This document shows, piece by piece, positions 30,647-40,163 of a DNA stretch of 64,000 nucleotides. The notes beneath the pieces are model-generated. The model searched no databases and was not told the DNA's origin. It saw only the letters and a program-made list of their open reading frames with translations. Every line of letters starts with the position of its first letter. Positions within the stretch are counted from its first letter, which is position 1. The position numbers and the translations under genes are program-made. The stretch is taken from contig NZ_JARRAG010000002.1 in the NCBI RefSeq assembly GCF_029589435.1, positions 2,790,001 to 2,854,000 of the forward strand, written 5' to 3'. Source of the stretch: Paludisphaera mucosa. Its GTDB lineage: Bacteria > Planctomycetota > Planctomycetia > Isosphaerales > Isosphaeraceae.

Positions 30647-31590
30647 TGACCCGAGGGTTCTCGCGACGTGGCTTCTTTGAAGCCGTCGCCGCGGTCGGCG
30701 CGGCGGGCGTCGCGCGCGGCCAGGGCGTCGCCGCCCGGAAGATGACGATGGACCTCGTCTGCGGGAACCTCGGCGTGCGGGCCGACCTGCCGACCGCCAT
30801 GGCCCTGGCCCACAAGCACGGGTTCGAGTCGGTCGCGCCCGACGCGGGCCATTTCGCGAAGCTCGCCGACGGCCAACTCGCCGAGCTGCTCGAGGACCTG
30901 AAGGCCAAGAAGCTCGCCTGGGGCGCCGCCGCGCTGGCCGTCGACTTCCGGGGCGACGACGGAGCCTTCCGCGCCGGGATGGCGGAGCTGCCCGCCTTCG
31001 CCGCCGCGCTTCAGCGGGCCGGCGCGACGCGGGTCGGCACCTGGATCCGGCCCGGCGACGACCGGATGACCTACGTCGCCAACTTCCGCCGCCACGCCGC
31101 GCGGCTGAGGGAGGTCGCCAAGGTCCTGGGCGACCACGGCGTCCGGTTGGGGCTGGAATACGTGGGGCCGAAGTCCGCCTGGTCGTCGTCGCGACACCCG
31201 TTCATCCACACGCTGGCCGAGGTCCGCGACCTGATCGCCGAGATCGGCCGCGACGACGTGGGGGTGGTCCTCGACGCCTGGCACTGGTACACGGCCGGCG
31301 AGACGGCCGACGACCTGCGCGGGCTTACCAACCGCGACGTCGTCGCCTGCGACCTGAACGACGCCCCGGCGTCCGTCCCCGTCGACCAGCAGCGCGACGG
31401 CGTGCGCGAGCTTCCCTCGGCCACCGGCGTGATCGACCTGAAGGCCTTCCTGTCGACGCTCGCCGCCATCGGCTACGACGGCCCGGTCCGCGCCGAGCCG
31501 TTCAACGCCACCCTCCGCACCCTGCCCGCCGACGAGGCCGTCGCCGCGGCGGCCCGGGCCATGAAGCGGTCCTTCGCCCTGCTGGGCTGA
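30643..31590 (+). CDS. Sugar phosphate isomerase/epimerase-like TIM barrel, Tat-exported
   Basis: 315 residues from the ATG overlapping the previous stop. A twin-arginine signal (SRRGFFEAVAAVGAAGVARG) is followed by an AP-endonuclease-2/xylose-isomerase-like TIM barrel: HGFESVAPDAGHFAKL, LGLEYVGPKS, DVGVVLDAWHWYTAGET, VACDLNDAP and PVRAEPFNATLR. The Glu (LGLEYV), Asp/His (LDAWHW) and C-terminal Glu (RAEPFN) are the usual metal ligands. Members epimerise or isomerise ketoses and inositols. Export is common for planctomycete paralogues, with unknown substrate. Confidence 0.88.
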   Translation: MMTRGFSRRGFFEAVAAVGAAGVARGQGVAARKMTMDLVCGNLGVRADLPTAMALAHKHGFESVAPDAGHFAKLADGQLAELLEDLKAKKLAWGAAALAVDFRGDDGAFRAGMAELPAFAAALQRAGATRVGTWIRPGDDRMTYVANFRRHAARLREVAKVLGDHGVRLGLEYVGPKSAWSSSRHPFIHTLAEVRDLIAEIGRDDVGVVLDAWHWYTAGETADDLRGLTNRDVVACDLNDAPASVPVDQQRDGVRELPSATGVIDLKAFLSTLAAIGYDGPVRAEPFNATLRTLPADEAVAAAARAMKRSFALLG

Positions 31591-31630
31591 GCGGCGGGAC
31601 CCTCCTACGGAGCCCCGGCCGGGTATCGAA

Positions 31631-31703
31631 TGGGCGATGAGGGATTCGAACCCCCGACCTCCTACGTGTAAGGCAGGCACTCTAACCGCTGAGTTAATCG
31701 CCC
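31631..31703 (-). tRNA. tRNA-Val (anticodon UAC)
   Basis: 73 bases fold into a full cloverleaf: acceptor GGGCGAT/ATCGCCC, D-stem ACTC/GAGT, anticodon stem CCTGC/GTAGG with loop CTTACAC, T-arm GGGGG-TTCGAAT-CCCTC and discriminator A. CCA is not encoded. The anticodon UAC reads GUA and probably other Val codons. Confidence 0.96.
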
Positions 31704-31766
31704 TTCGGCGGCCATTCTAGCCGATGGATCGGCCGGCGCGAGCGCGGGTCGGGAAATCCGCCGGGC

Positions 31767-32921
31767 TCAGGGCGCGGGGGCGTCGCCGAGGGATCGGGGC
31801 GGCATGGCGGGCGCCGGCTCGGATTCGGGCTTCGGGGAGGAGTCGGCGGGGATGGGGGCCGGCTCGGGGAGGCCGGGGAGGATGCGGCGGGCCTCGACCA
31901 CGCGCCAGGAGGTGTCGATCCCTTCGAGGCGGAAGCGGACCAGGGAGAGTCGCAGGGGGGTCGGGGGGTCGCCCGGCGAGCCCAGGGCGTCGACGACCTT
32001 GGCGTCGACCTCGGCGCGATCGTAGACGAACGGGCCGTCGGCCTTCAGGGAGAAGAACGGCCGCTTCAGGAGCGCGTCCCAGGTCTTGGGATTCTCGCCG
32101 ACGGCCAGGGCCAGCGTGCGGGGCTCGGCGGGGAGCGGGGGCTTGGCGTCGTCGACGAGCATCTTGTAGGTCGGCAGGATCTTCTTGGGCGCGAGCACGC
32201 CCTCGGAGAGCTTCTGGAAGACCTGGCCCAGGCCCTCGGCGGCGTCGAAGACGTCGTCGGGGTCGCCGCTGGCCATCTTGTCGTAGAGGCCGGACTTCTC
32301 GGCGTCCGCCTTGGCCGCGTGGAGCGCGTCGAGGGTCTCGGCCGCCGGCCCCAGCGGGTTGCGGGGCGTGAACCGGCCGATCGCCGGGTCGTACGCGAAC
32401 TCGCCCTCGATCCGCTTGTGCAAGGCCGCGATGGGCGCGAAGGAGCCCTTCAGGGAGCTGTTGCGGGCCTTGTCGCGGGCCGGCTCGAAGTAGCTGCGGA
32501 TGCCGGGCGGATCCTCCACGACCGACAGCTTCTTCTCGGCCTCGGCGTCGTGGTCCACCAACGCCTGGAGGTAGGCCCCCGCCACCCGCTCGACCGGGTC
32601 GACCGGCCGCTTCCGGAACCTCGGCCAGAGGACCAAAAACGCCGCGACGCCCGCGAGCAGGACCAGCATCAGGCCGATCGCGACGAGCTTCCGGCGCGAC
32701 GACTTCCGCTCCTTCGCCTCGGCGGACGGCCGGTAGACCGAGGTCGCCTCGTCGGCCGCGGGCTCGACGCGCCTCGCGGTCGGCAGGGTCGGGGCCTCGA
32801 CCTTCGCGGCGGGGGGCTTGCGCCGCGCGCCGCACTTGGGGCAGGCGACGACGTCGCCGTCGTGGTCGTCGGGGACGAGGAAGGCGGTCTGGCACTGGGT
32901 GCAGCGGACGCGGACGCTCAT
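31767..32921 (-). CDS. Zinc-ribbon single-pass membrane protein
   Basis: 384 residues from the ATG at 32921 (GGAGAAGGACC upstream). The N-terminus is an MJ0042-type zinc ribbon, CTQC...CPKC (residues 7-31). A basic linker is followed by one transmembrane helix (~82-104, LVAIGLMLVLLAGVAAFLVLW). The extracytoplasmic part has no known domain and ends in a Pro/Ser-rich tail. It overlaps the upstream gene by ATGA, so the pair are made together. Such ribbon-plus-helix proteins are frequent in planctomycetes and unassigned. Confidence 0.82.
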   Translation of the reverse strand: MSVRVRCTQCQTAFLVPDDHDGDVVACPKCGARRKPPAAKVEAPTLPTARRVEPAADEATSVYRPSAEAKERKSSRRKLVAIGLMLVLLAGVAAFLVLWPRFRKRPVDPVERVAGAYLQALVDHDAEAEKKLSVVEDPPGIRSYFEPARDKARNSSLKGSFAPIAALHKRIEGEFAYDPAIGRFTPRNPLGPAAETLDALHAAKADAEKSGLYDKMASGDPDDVFDAAEGLGQVFQKLSEGVLAPKKILPTYKMLVDDAKPPLPAEPRTLALAVGENPKTWDALLKRPFFSLKADGPFVYDRAEVDAKVVDALGSPGDPPTPLRLSLVRFRLEGIDTSWRVVEARRILPGLPEPAPIPADSSPKPESEPAPAMPPRSLGDAPAP

Positions 32922-33760
32922 CGGCGGTCCTTCTCCCCGGAGGGGGTTCGTCGTGGGGTCCCGGCATCCTGTTCGGCCTCGGGCTCGCAACGGCCGCAGA
33001 CGTCGCGACCGCCGGCGACGGCCCGCCCGCAGACGCGGCAAAGCCCCGCGCGGCGGCGGATCGCGGGGAGGGCCGTGCGGAGGGCGGCGGCCTCGGGCTC
33101 GTCGCCCAGGCTGTCGATCGCGCGGGCGACCCAGCGGGCCACCTCCCAGTCGACGTCCCTGGCCCGCAATCGGGCCTCGACGAGCCCCTTGATCCAGCTC
33201 GCCAGTTCGCGGTCGAGCGATTGCAGGGCCTCGCCGCGGAGGTGCTGCGTCAGCTCGTCGCGGAGGTCGAGCGCGCGGTCGACGTCCTCGTCCGCCTTCG
33301 CCGCGGCCCATTCCTTCATAAGTTCGTCCGCCCGGCCGGTCTTGAGCCGTCGCGGCTCCGTCGCCGCAGGCGGCGCGGTCGGCCCCTCCCGCCCCGCCTC
33401 GGCGTCGAACCGGGCGACGACCCGGCCGAGGGCGGGGATGACGTGCATCTCCATCAGGTCGACCGTCCGCCAGGAGGCTTCGGCCTGGTCCGCGAGCACG
33501 TCCAGCAGGCCGGCGACGACTCGCAGGGCCGTCCCCAGCACCCACCCCGCCAGCCCGAAGCCGACCACGGTCGTCAGCGCGATCAGGCCCGCGATGCGCC
33601 GCTCCGCCCAGGTGAACTGTGCGTCCGAGAGCAGCGCCTGCGCCTGGGTCAGGAAGTAGGCCGCCCCCAGCGACGCCACCCCGAGCTGCACCACCGGGGC
33701 CAGCCTGGCCAGGGCCCGGCCGCCGCTGCGGACCGACGTGTAGCGATGGGCCGAAGTCAT
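32918..33760 (-). CDS. Membrane protein with C-terminal zinc knuckles, hypothetical
   Basis: 280 residues. Two membrane helices (~22-42 and ~55-88) are followed by a long charged helical region (~130-215, probably coiled coil). Near the C-terminus two CxxC pairs, CRVCGRAVAGGRDVCGRC (~240-258), should bind zinc. No family recognised. Both proteins of this two-gene operon pair membrane helices with zinc ribbons, which suggests they work together. Confidence 0.78.
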   Translation of the reverse strand: MTSAHRYTSVRSGGRALARLAPVVQLGVASLGAAYFLTQAQALLSDAQFTWAERRIAGLIALTTVVGFGLAGWVLGTALRVVAGLLDVLADQAEASWRTVDLMEMHVIPALGRVVARFDAEAGREGPTAPPAATEPRRLKTGRADELMKEWAAAKADEDVDRALDLRDELTQHLRGEALQSLDRELASWIKGLVEARLRARDVDWEVARWVARAIDSLGDEPEAAALRTALPAIRRRAGLCRVCGRAVAGGRDVCGRCEPEAEQDAGTPRRTPSGEKDRR

Positions 33761-34011
33761 GATCGGGAAGGGCCTCGACGACGCAGACGCGCGACTCCTC
33801 GGCCGAGGGGGTCCGCCCTCGACCGCTGCATTATAGGGGATGCGGCCGCGGTCCGGGGGATGCGATCCGATTCGGTCGGACTTTGGGGGCGGCGAGCCGG
33901 GCCGGCGCCGGAGGCTTGTCCGCGGTCGCGGGGCGCGTTATCCCGGAAGGCGTTCGGGGGCCGGCCGACGTCGAGGTCGGGGCCGTTCGCGAAATCCGAG
34001 GAGGCTCGCCC

Positions 34012-35106
34012 ATGCGATCGCTCGCGAAGCTCATGTTCATCGCGCTGCTGGCCCAGGCGTCGTGGCAGGCGTCGGCCGCGCCGCCGGCGGAGGCGCGGGC
34101 GAAGGTGGGCGCCTACTACTTCGACGGCTGGACCGGGAAGACGTTCCACATCACCGAGCGGCTGACGACCGAGTTCGCCGACCGCGAGCCGATCTGGGGC
34201 TGGCGCGACGACTCCGTCGCGGTCATGGAGGAGCAGATCGGCTACGCGGCCGACGCCGGCGTCGCCTTCTTCAGCTTCTGCTGGTACTGGCCGGAGGGGC
34301 CCGACAAGGCCTGCCCCATGAACCAGGCGCTCGACTTCTACCACCAGGCGAAGAACCGCGAGCGGCTGGAATTCTGCCTGCTGGTCGCGAATCACGGCGG
34401 CTACCGGATCGGCCCCAAGGCGTGGGACGAGGTCTCGGCCGTCTGGGTCGGCGAGTTCCAGAAGCCTGGCCACCTCAAGCTCGGCGGCGAGCCGCTCCTG
34501 ATCTTCTTCTCCCCGCGCGAGCTGATCCAGGAGTTCGGCTCCCCCGAGGCCGTGGCCTCAGCCTTCGAGAAGCTTCGCGCGCGGGCCCGGGCCGCCGGCC
34601 TGTCGGGCGTGAAGATCGCCGGCTGCGCCACCCCGGGGCCGGAGTACGGCTGGGACGACCTGGAGAAGTTGGCGGCCTGCGGCTTCGACCTCTTCACCGG
34701 CTACAACTACCCCGGCGCGGGCCGCAAGGGGCCCGAGCTGGAGCGGCCCTTCGCCGAGCTGACCGAGGGGAGCGAGGGCGTCTGGGACGGCTTCGCCCGC
34801 AAGAGTCCCCGGCCCTACGTCCCGGTCGTCACCGCGGGTTGGGACATGCGGCCCTGGGAGAAGCCCGGCGACGCCAAGCCGCCGTCGCTCTACTACGTTG
34901 ACCGCACGCCGGCCGCCGTGGCCGACGCCGTCGACCGCGGAATCCGCTGGCTCGACCGCCATCCCGACCGCACCCTCCCCGAGCGGCTCCTGCTCGTCTA
35001 CGCCTGGAACGAGAACGGCGAGGGCGGCTACCTGACGCCGACCAAGTCGGGTGGGACGGCCTTCCTCGACGCCTTCCGGAAGGTCGTCGCGAGGCCCAGG
35101 CCATAG
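34012..35106 (+). CDS. Secreted GH99-like/WbsX-type protein
   Basis: 364 residues from the ATG at 34012, which has GAGGA upstream and begins a signal peptide (RSLAKLMFIALLAQASWQASA). The body matches the glycosyl hydrolase 99-like (WbsX) fold: VGAYYFDGWTGKTFHI, DAGVAFFSFCWYWPEG, GGEPLLIFFSPREL, YVPVVTAGWDMRPWEKPG and LLLVYAWNENGEGGYLTPT. The Asn-Glu of AWNENGEG is the likely acid pair. GH99 enzymes cut alpha-mannosides; WbsX relatives sit in polysaccharide clusters. The exact activity is unknown. Confidence 0.8.
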   Translation: MRSLAKLMFIALLAQASWQASAAPPAEARAKVGAYYFDGWTGKTFHITERLTTEFADREPIWGWRDDSVAVMEEQIGYAADAGVAFFSFCWYWPEGPDKACPMNQALDFYHQAKNRERLEFCLLVANHGGYRIGPKAWDEVSAVWVGEFQKPGHLKLGGEPLLIFFSPRELIQEFGSPEAVASAFEKLRARARAAGLSGVKIAGCATPGPEYGWDDLEKLAACGFDLFTGYNYPGAGRKGPELERPFAELTEGSEGVWDGFARKSPRPYVPVVTAGWDMRPWEKPGDAKPPSLYYVDRTPAAVADAVDRGIRWLDRHPDRTLPERLLLVYAWNENGEGGYLTPTKSGGTAFLDAFRKVVARPRP

Positions 35107-35254
35107 ACCGCGACGCCCGAAGGGACGGATCCCGCGGACCTCGCCGGTTCTGCGGCCGGCAATCTTTCCCAAGGTCGGAAATCCGTCGCGACCCGCCGTC
35201 TTTGCCCAGATCCGCGTGTTAGATTTCGAGCGACACCATCTGGGAGCGGCAGCC

Positions 35255-35527
35255 ATGAATGCGACGATGACAGGACGGGCGGACGCGGGCGTTCCGGCGG
35301 AGCTGACCGCCCTTCGCGAGAGGATACGGGCCCTCCCCTCCGAGGCGAGGGCCGAGCTGGAGCCGCTCATGGACGACGTCCTGGAGCAGGCGATGTTCCG
35401 TTCGCGCGTGCTGACGATCGCGCGGGACGCCCTGGAACGCTACCGCCTCGACCTGGCGGCGATGCGGTTCGACCTGGAGGCGACCCGTCGCGAGCGCGAA
35501 TCCCTCCGGGGGCGGCGGGGGGAGTGA
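35255..35527 (+). CDS. 90-residue hypothetical coiled-coil protein
   Basis: Starts at the ATG at 35255 (GGGAGC upstream). The protein is mostly charged alpha-helix (ALRERIRALPSEARAELEPLMDDVLEQAM; TRRERESLRG) and is likely a short coiled coil. No known domain. It converges on the sensor kinase gene with a 30-base gap. Confidence 0.6.
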   Translation: MNATMTGRADAGVPAELTALRERIRALPSEARAELEPLMDDVLEQAMFRSRVLTIARDALERYRLDLAAMRFDLEATRRERESLRGRRGE

Positions 35528-35557
35528 TGCGACCCGGCCCGAGGCTGCGCTTCGTCT

Positions 35558-38500
35558 TCAGGACGAGCCGGCGGACGGGTCGGCGATGATCTGGACGAGC
35601 GCGTCGGGCTCGACCGGCTTGACGAGGTGATGGTCGAACCCGGCCTCTCCGGAACGGGCGCGGTCGTTCAACCGGCCCCAGCCGGTGACGGCGATCAAGA
35701 CCACGTCGCGACCCCAGGGCTCGCCGCGGATGGCGCGGGCCAGTTCGTAGCCGTTCATGCCGGGCAGGCCGATGTCGAGGACGGCGAAGTCGGGGCGGAG
35801 TCGGCACGCCAGGACGAAGGCCTGCTCGCCGTCGTGCGCCAAGTGCACCTCACAGCCCTGGAGAGTCAGCAGCCGGCCCAGCGATTCGGCGATGTCCTCG
35901 CTGTCGTCGACGACCAGGACGCGGGCCTGCGAGGGGGCGGCTTCGCGGGTCGGGGCCGACTCCTCGCGCGTCGGCGAGGATCCGCCGTCGGAGAGGGGGA
36001 GCCGCACGACGAACTCGCTTCCCAGGCCCGGGCCTTCGCTGCAAGCCTCGACCGTCCCCTTGTGCAGCTCGACGACCCCCTTGACCAGCGCCAGCCCGAT
36101 CCCCAGGCCCCCCTGAGGCCGTTCGAGGATCGGGGCGAACTGGGCGAACATCTCGAAGACGTGGGGGATCTGCTCGGGGCGGATCCCGATCCCGTGATCC
36201 TTCACCCGGATCTCGACCTCGCGACCGCGACGGGCGACGCCGAGGTCGATCCTCGTCTCCCGAGGGGAGAACTTGGAGGCGTTGTCGAGCAGGTTGGCCA
36301 GGACCTGGGCGAGCCGGGTCGGGTCGGCGTCGAGCGCGACGGGGTCGGCGGGGAGGTCGACGTGCAGCACCTGTCCCTTGCCGTCGATCGTGGGGCGGCT
36401 GATCTCGACGGCCGCGGCGACGGCGGCGGCCACCTGGATCCGCTCCGGGCGGAGATCCAGCTTCTCGCGGGTGATCCGCGAGACGTCGAGCAGGTCGTCC
36501 ACCAGCCTCGACAGGTGGCCGACCTGGCGATCGATGACGTCGCGGGCCCACTCCGCGTCGGCGTCGCCCCCGCCCTTCATCTGGAGGATCTGCACCGAGT
36601 TGCGGATCGGGGCCATCGGGTTGCGCAGCTCGTGGGCCAGGGTCGCCAGGAAGTCGTCCTTGCGGCGGTCGGCCTCGCGGAGCCGGTCGTAAAGCCGGCC
36701 GTTTTCCACGGCGATCGCCGCGCGGCCGGCGAGTTCCAGGGCCAGTTGCAGGTCGGCGTCGTCGAAGTGGCGGCCCGAATGCGTCGTCGCGAACGAGAGC
36801 GCCCCCAGGACCCCCTCGCGGCCCACCATGGGGACGCACAGATACGACCGGGGGCCGAAAGATCGGAGCGCCTCCAGGTGTTCTTCGTTGCGGGCGCCGG
36901 ATCGAAGGTTGTCCTCGGTGACCTCGGCGATCAGGGCCGGCCGGCGGGTCTGGACGACCTCGAACAGCCCGTGCGGCATGTCGGCGCGAAGGCGATAGCG
37001 GTGCGAGATGGTGTCCATCACGTCGATAGGCTCGCCCTCGCCGTACGCCACGGCGACCCGGCGCAGCTCGCCGCCCTCCTCCAGCACGTCGACGGCGCTC
37101 CAGTCGGCGAAGTAGGGAACGGCCAGGCGGGCGATCTCGCGGAGCGTCGACTCGGCGTCGACCACCGCCGCGAGCTTGGCCCCGGCGTCGGCCAGGAACC
37201 GCGCCGCCTGCTCGGAACGCTTGCGGTCGTCGATGTCCGTCGCGGTGCCGAACCGATAAAGCAGGCCGCCGGAGGCGTCGCGGAGCCACATCGATCGGCC
37301 CAGGAACCAGCGGTACGAGCCGTCTCGCCCGCGGATGCGGTATTCCAGCTCCAGCGGCTCGCCGGTCTCCTTCGACTTCGAGCGCTCGGCGAGGATGGCG
37401 GCGACGTCTTCGGGGTGGACGACGCCGATCGGGCCGCCGTCGACCTTGGCATCGGCCTCGGTCGCGCCGGTGTAGTCGAACCAGCGACGGTTGAGGTAGA
37501 CGATGGAATCGTCGAGCCGGGTCATGAAAACGATCTGGGGGATGGCCTCGGCGAGCTGCCGGAACCAGCGCTCGCTCTCGGTCACGGCGGCCTCGGCCGC
37601 CCGCCGGGTGGTGACGTCGTGGAAGGCGGCGACCGCGGCAACCATCCGCCCCCGGTCGTCGAGCGCCGGGCCCGAGTTCACGCAGATCCGCCGCTTCTCG
37701 CCGTCGCAGAAGACCAGGTCGATCTCCTCGTCGACGACCGTCTCGCCCCGGGCCAGGGTCCGCATCAGCGGCCACTCTTCGACCTCGTATCGCGAGCCGT
37801 CGGGACGGAGGCCGACCAGCTCGTCCGACTCGACCTGACGCTCGATCCGCAGCCCGGGCTGCAGGCCGCCGCGGATGATCTGCTCGGCCTCGTCGTTGCT
37901 CAGGAGCACCCGCGAAGTCCCGGCCTCGGCCACCACGATACCCGAGGGGACCTGGCGGAGGATGGCCATCAGGAACGCGTTCTTCTCGCGGAGTTCGACC
38001 AGCAACTCCTCAAGCCGCCGCGACTGGTCCTCGGCCGTCTCGCGCAGCTCCACCTGCTGGCGCAGCAGCCGCTCCTCTTCCGCCTGAGAGGCCCGGCGCT
38101 GCTCGCCGGCCTCCTGCTCGAGCCGCGCGTGCCGTTCCTGGGCCGCGAGACGGGCGCATTCCGAGGCCGTCAACGACGACCTCATCCGTCCTCCGAAGTA
38201 GGCGACGCCGCCCCCCGCCAGCGCGTACAGGCCCAACCCCAGGATCGGGGAAGCCACGCCGCGCACGGCCCCGCCGGGAGCGGGCGGTACCCAGGAGAAA
38301 GCCGCCAACGTCACCCCGAGTGTGACCAAGGCCGGCCCGAAGCCCCCCCACCACGATGCGGCGACCAGCGCCGGGAACGCCGTCAGGAGGAGGAAGTCGT
38401 CACCGAGGAGCGGCTTCGAGATCAATCGCAGGAGGATCGCCGCCGCCCCCAGGGACGCGCCGACCGCATAGCCCTTCCATGGGGACTCGCCCGACCCGGG

Positions 38501-38665
38501 GCCCAGCCCCTCGGGCGGCGGCCGATGCGGGCCATCGGTCTCCGGGGCGTCGGACCTCGAACGTCGGAACCGCCAGACGCGGCGGGACTTCGGCGGAACC
38601 TCCTCGGGAGGTCGCTCGACGCTGGCGAAGAAAATCCGTCGACGCCGCGGCGCGAAGGCTTCCAT
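35558..38665 (-). CDS. Hybrid sensor histidine kinase/response regulator
   Basis: About 1035 residues from the ATG at 38665; starts further upstream are possible since none has a clear ribosome site. The order is DUF4118-type membrane domain with four helices (~55-140), coiled coil (~150-210), PAS (~220-340), PAS with PAC (~340-470), GAF (~480-640), HisKA with H-box HELRNPMAPIRN (His678), HATPase_c (VLANLLDNASKFSP, KDHGIGI, GGLGIGLALVK), and a C-terminal receiver with Asp964 in FAVLDIGLPGMNG. It senses a cytoplasmic or membrane signal and passes phosphate internally to its receiver. No output regulator is adjacent. Confidence 0.93.
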   Translation of the reverse strand: MEAFAPRRRRIFFASVERPPEEVPPKSRRVWRFRRSRSDAPETDGPHRPPPEGLGPGSGESPWKGYAVGASLGAAAILLRLISKPLLGDDFLLLTAFPALVAASWWGGFGPALVTLGVTLAAFSWVPPAPGGAVRGVASPILGLGLYALAGGGVAYFGGRMRSSLTASECARLAAQERHARLEQEAGEQRRASQAEEERLLRQQVELRETAEDQSRRLEELLVELREKNAFLMAILRQVPSGIVVAEAGTSRVLLSNDEAEQIIRGGLQPGLRIERQVESDELVGLRPDGSRYEVEEWPLMRTLARGETVVDEEIDLVFCDGEKRRICVNSGPALDDRGRMVAAVAAFHDVTTRRAAEAAVTESERWFRQLAEAIPQIVFMTRLDDSIVYLNRRWFDYTGATEADAKVDGGPIGVVHPEDVAAILAERSKSKETGEPLELEYRIRGRDGSYRWFLGRSMWLRDASGGLLYRFGTATDIDDRKRSEQAARFLADAGAKLAAVVDAESTLREIARLAVPYFADWSAVDVLEEGGELRRVAVAYGEGEPIDVMDTISHRYRLRADMPHGLFEVVQTRRPALIAEVTEDNLRSGARNEEHLEALRSFGPRSYLCVPMVGREGVLGALSFATTHSGRHFDDADLQLALELAGRAAIAVENGRLYDRLREADRRKDDFLATLAHELRNPMAPIRNSVQILQMKGGGDADAEWARDVIDRQVGHLSRLVDDLLDVSRITREKLDLRPERIQVAAAVAAAVEISRPTIDGKGQVLHVDLPADPVALDADPTRLAQVLANLLDNASKFSPRETRIDLGVARRGREVEIRVKDHGIGIRPEQIPHVFEMFAQFAPILERPQGGLGIGLALVKGVVELHKGTVEACSEGPGLGSEFVVRLPLSDGGSSPTREESAPTREAAPSQARVLVVDDSEDIAESLGRLLTLQGCEVHLAHDGEQAFVLACRLRPDFAVLDIGLPGMNGYELARAIRGEPWGRDVVLIAVTGWGRLNDRARSGEAGFDHHLVKPVEPDALVQIIADPSAGSS

Positions 38666-39014
38666 CGATGGCCATACCCCAATTGATCCATCGAGTCGGC
38701 GGCCCGGGAACCGTCGCGACCCGGCCGTGCGAGTCCGGCCACTTCGCCGACGCAGCGCTTCCTCTTTTCCGTCCATCCGCAAGATCGGCCCAGATCCGGC
38801 CGACGGAAAGTCGGCCGAGGAATATGCAAGAAGCACGCCGAGAATGCGGGCCGCGGCCGATTCCTGCTGTTTGAGGAGCATAACAGCCGGTCTGCAAGGG
38901 CGGAAGACCCTCGACCGCGATGCCGATCGATGGGTGCGTCGGCATCTGCGCACGCCGCTTCGCGGCCCGGCGCTCGGCGATTCCTCGATGGGGGGAACCG
39001 GGACAGGAACCCGC
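38666..39014. other. 349-base region upstream of the sensor kinase
   Basis: It may contain the kinase N-terminus if translation starts further upstream (ATG at 38776 is in frame), but that sequence is Arg/Ser-rich and unlike a domain. No other gene seen. Confidence 0.4.
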
Positions 39015-39914
39015 TCAACGGCGTCGGAGGCGGCCTGCCATCGTACGGAAGGAGAACGGGGCCTCGAAGCGCTTATCCAGCCGGGTGGCCTCGGCGCTGA
39101 TGGCGATGGGGGTCATCGCCTCCTTGGCCGTGGAGGCGACCACCACGAAGCCGTCGTACCCCTGGAGCCGGAAGACGTAGGTGTGGGGGAAGGCGTCGCG
39201 GATGGTCTGGATGTCCTGCTGGACGGACAGGTGGGGGTTGAGGTTGAAGACGACGACGCCGTCGGGGTTGAGCCGCTGCTTGACCTGCTCGTAGAAGGTC
39301 AGGGTCTTCAGGTGCAGCGGCACGCCCGTCATGTCGGTCCCGCCCGAGGGGCGGAGGAAGGCGTCCATGTAGATGACGTCGTACTTGGCGTCGGACTCGC
39401 GGAGGTAGGCCAGGCCGTCGGTCACCTTGACGTCGACGTTGCCGCCCGTCTTCACGCCGAAGTAGCGGTCGGCGATGCTGACGATCAGGGGGTCGATCTC
39501 GACGACGTCCACCTTGACCGCAGGGTCGTGGATCTTGAGGAAGTGGACCATCGACCCGCCGCCGAGACCCACGATGAGCACCTTCTTGGGCTGCGGCCGG
39601 AAGACGTAGCTGAGGAACATGAAGCGGGTGTATTCGACCCGCAGGTCGTCGGGCCGCTCGACGTCGACCTTGCTCTCGACGACGTGCTCGCCGTTGTCGC
39701 GGACGAACCAGAGCGTGCGCGTGGACCCGTCGCGCGTGACCTTGACGTGGGAGTAGTTCGACACCTCGTCGAGCTCGAGCTGGCCGGGGACCTGGAGGAG
39801 CGCGCCCCGGACCGACCCGGGAGGCGCGAGCGAGGCGACCGCGATGGCCAGGACCAGGGCCGATGCGACCGTCGCCCACGGCGGGGCCTTGCGTAAGAAC
39901 CGGACCAGCGGCAT
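39015..39914 (-). CDS. Spermidine synthase-like methyltransferase-fold protein
   Basis: 299 residues with one N-terminal membrane or signal helix (~15-35). The polyamine synthase/SAM-type Rossmann fold follows: YTRFMFLSYVFRPQPKKVLIVGLGGGSMVHFL (nucleotide-binding GLGGGS, ~110), VDVVEIDPLIVSIADRYF (acidic Glu-Ile-Asp, ~136) and DVIYMDAFLRPSGG (~178). Membrane-anchored versions are often annotated as fused spermidine synthases and may not make spermidine. A GAGGAG site precedes the ATG. Confidence 0.85.
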   Translation of the reverse strand: MPLVRFLRKAPPWATVASALVLAIAVASLAPPGSVRGALLQVPGQLELDEVSNYSHVKVTRDGSTRTLWFVRDNGEHVVESKVDVERPDDLRVEYTRFMFLSYVFRPQPKKVLIVGLGGGSMVHFLKIHDPAVKVDVVEIDPLIVSIADRYFGVKTGGNVDVKVTDGLAYLRESDAKYDVIYMDAFLRPSGGTDMTGVPLHLKTLTFYEQVKQRLNPDGVVVFNLNPHLSVQQDIQTIRDAFPHTYVFRLQGYDGFVVVASTAKEAMTPIAISAEATRLDKRFEAPFSFRTMAGRLRRR

Positions 39915-40163
39915 GCGAAACTCCTCGCCCTCGGCGTTCCATCCATCGGACGGCCCGTCCCGCCGGGCCCGGCGACCCCTGATCGTATGAGAGACCGCGA
40001 GGCGCGGTCAAGGCGGGACGGCCGCGACGTCGGCGCGCCGGGCCGCCGGCTTTTTCTCTGGACAGACGTCAGAGGTCGCGCCCAGAATTCGGGAGTCGCC
40101 TTTCACTCGCGGGTCGTTCGGCCTCGATTTCGGTCCGTTCCTCCATCTCCAAGGAGTCGCGTC

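Noticed and set aside
35627-38686. 1019-residue plus-strand frame opposite the histidine kinase
   Set aside because: The opposite strand encodes a complete multi-domain kinase with all motifs. This frame has none.
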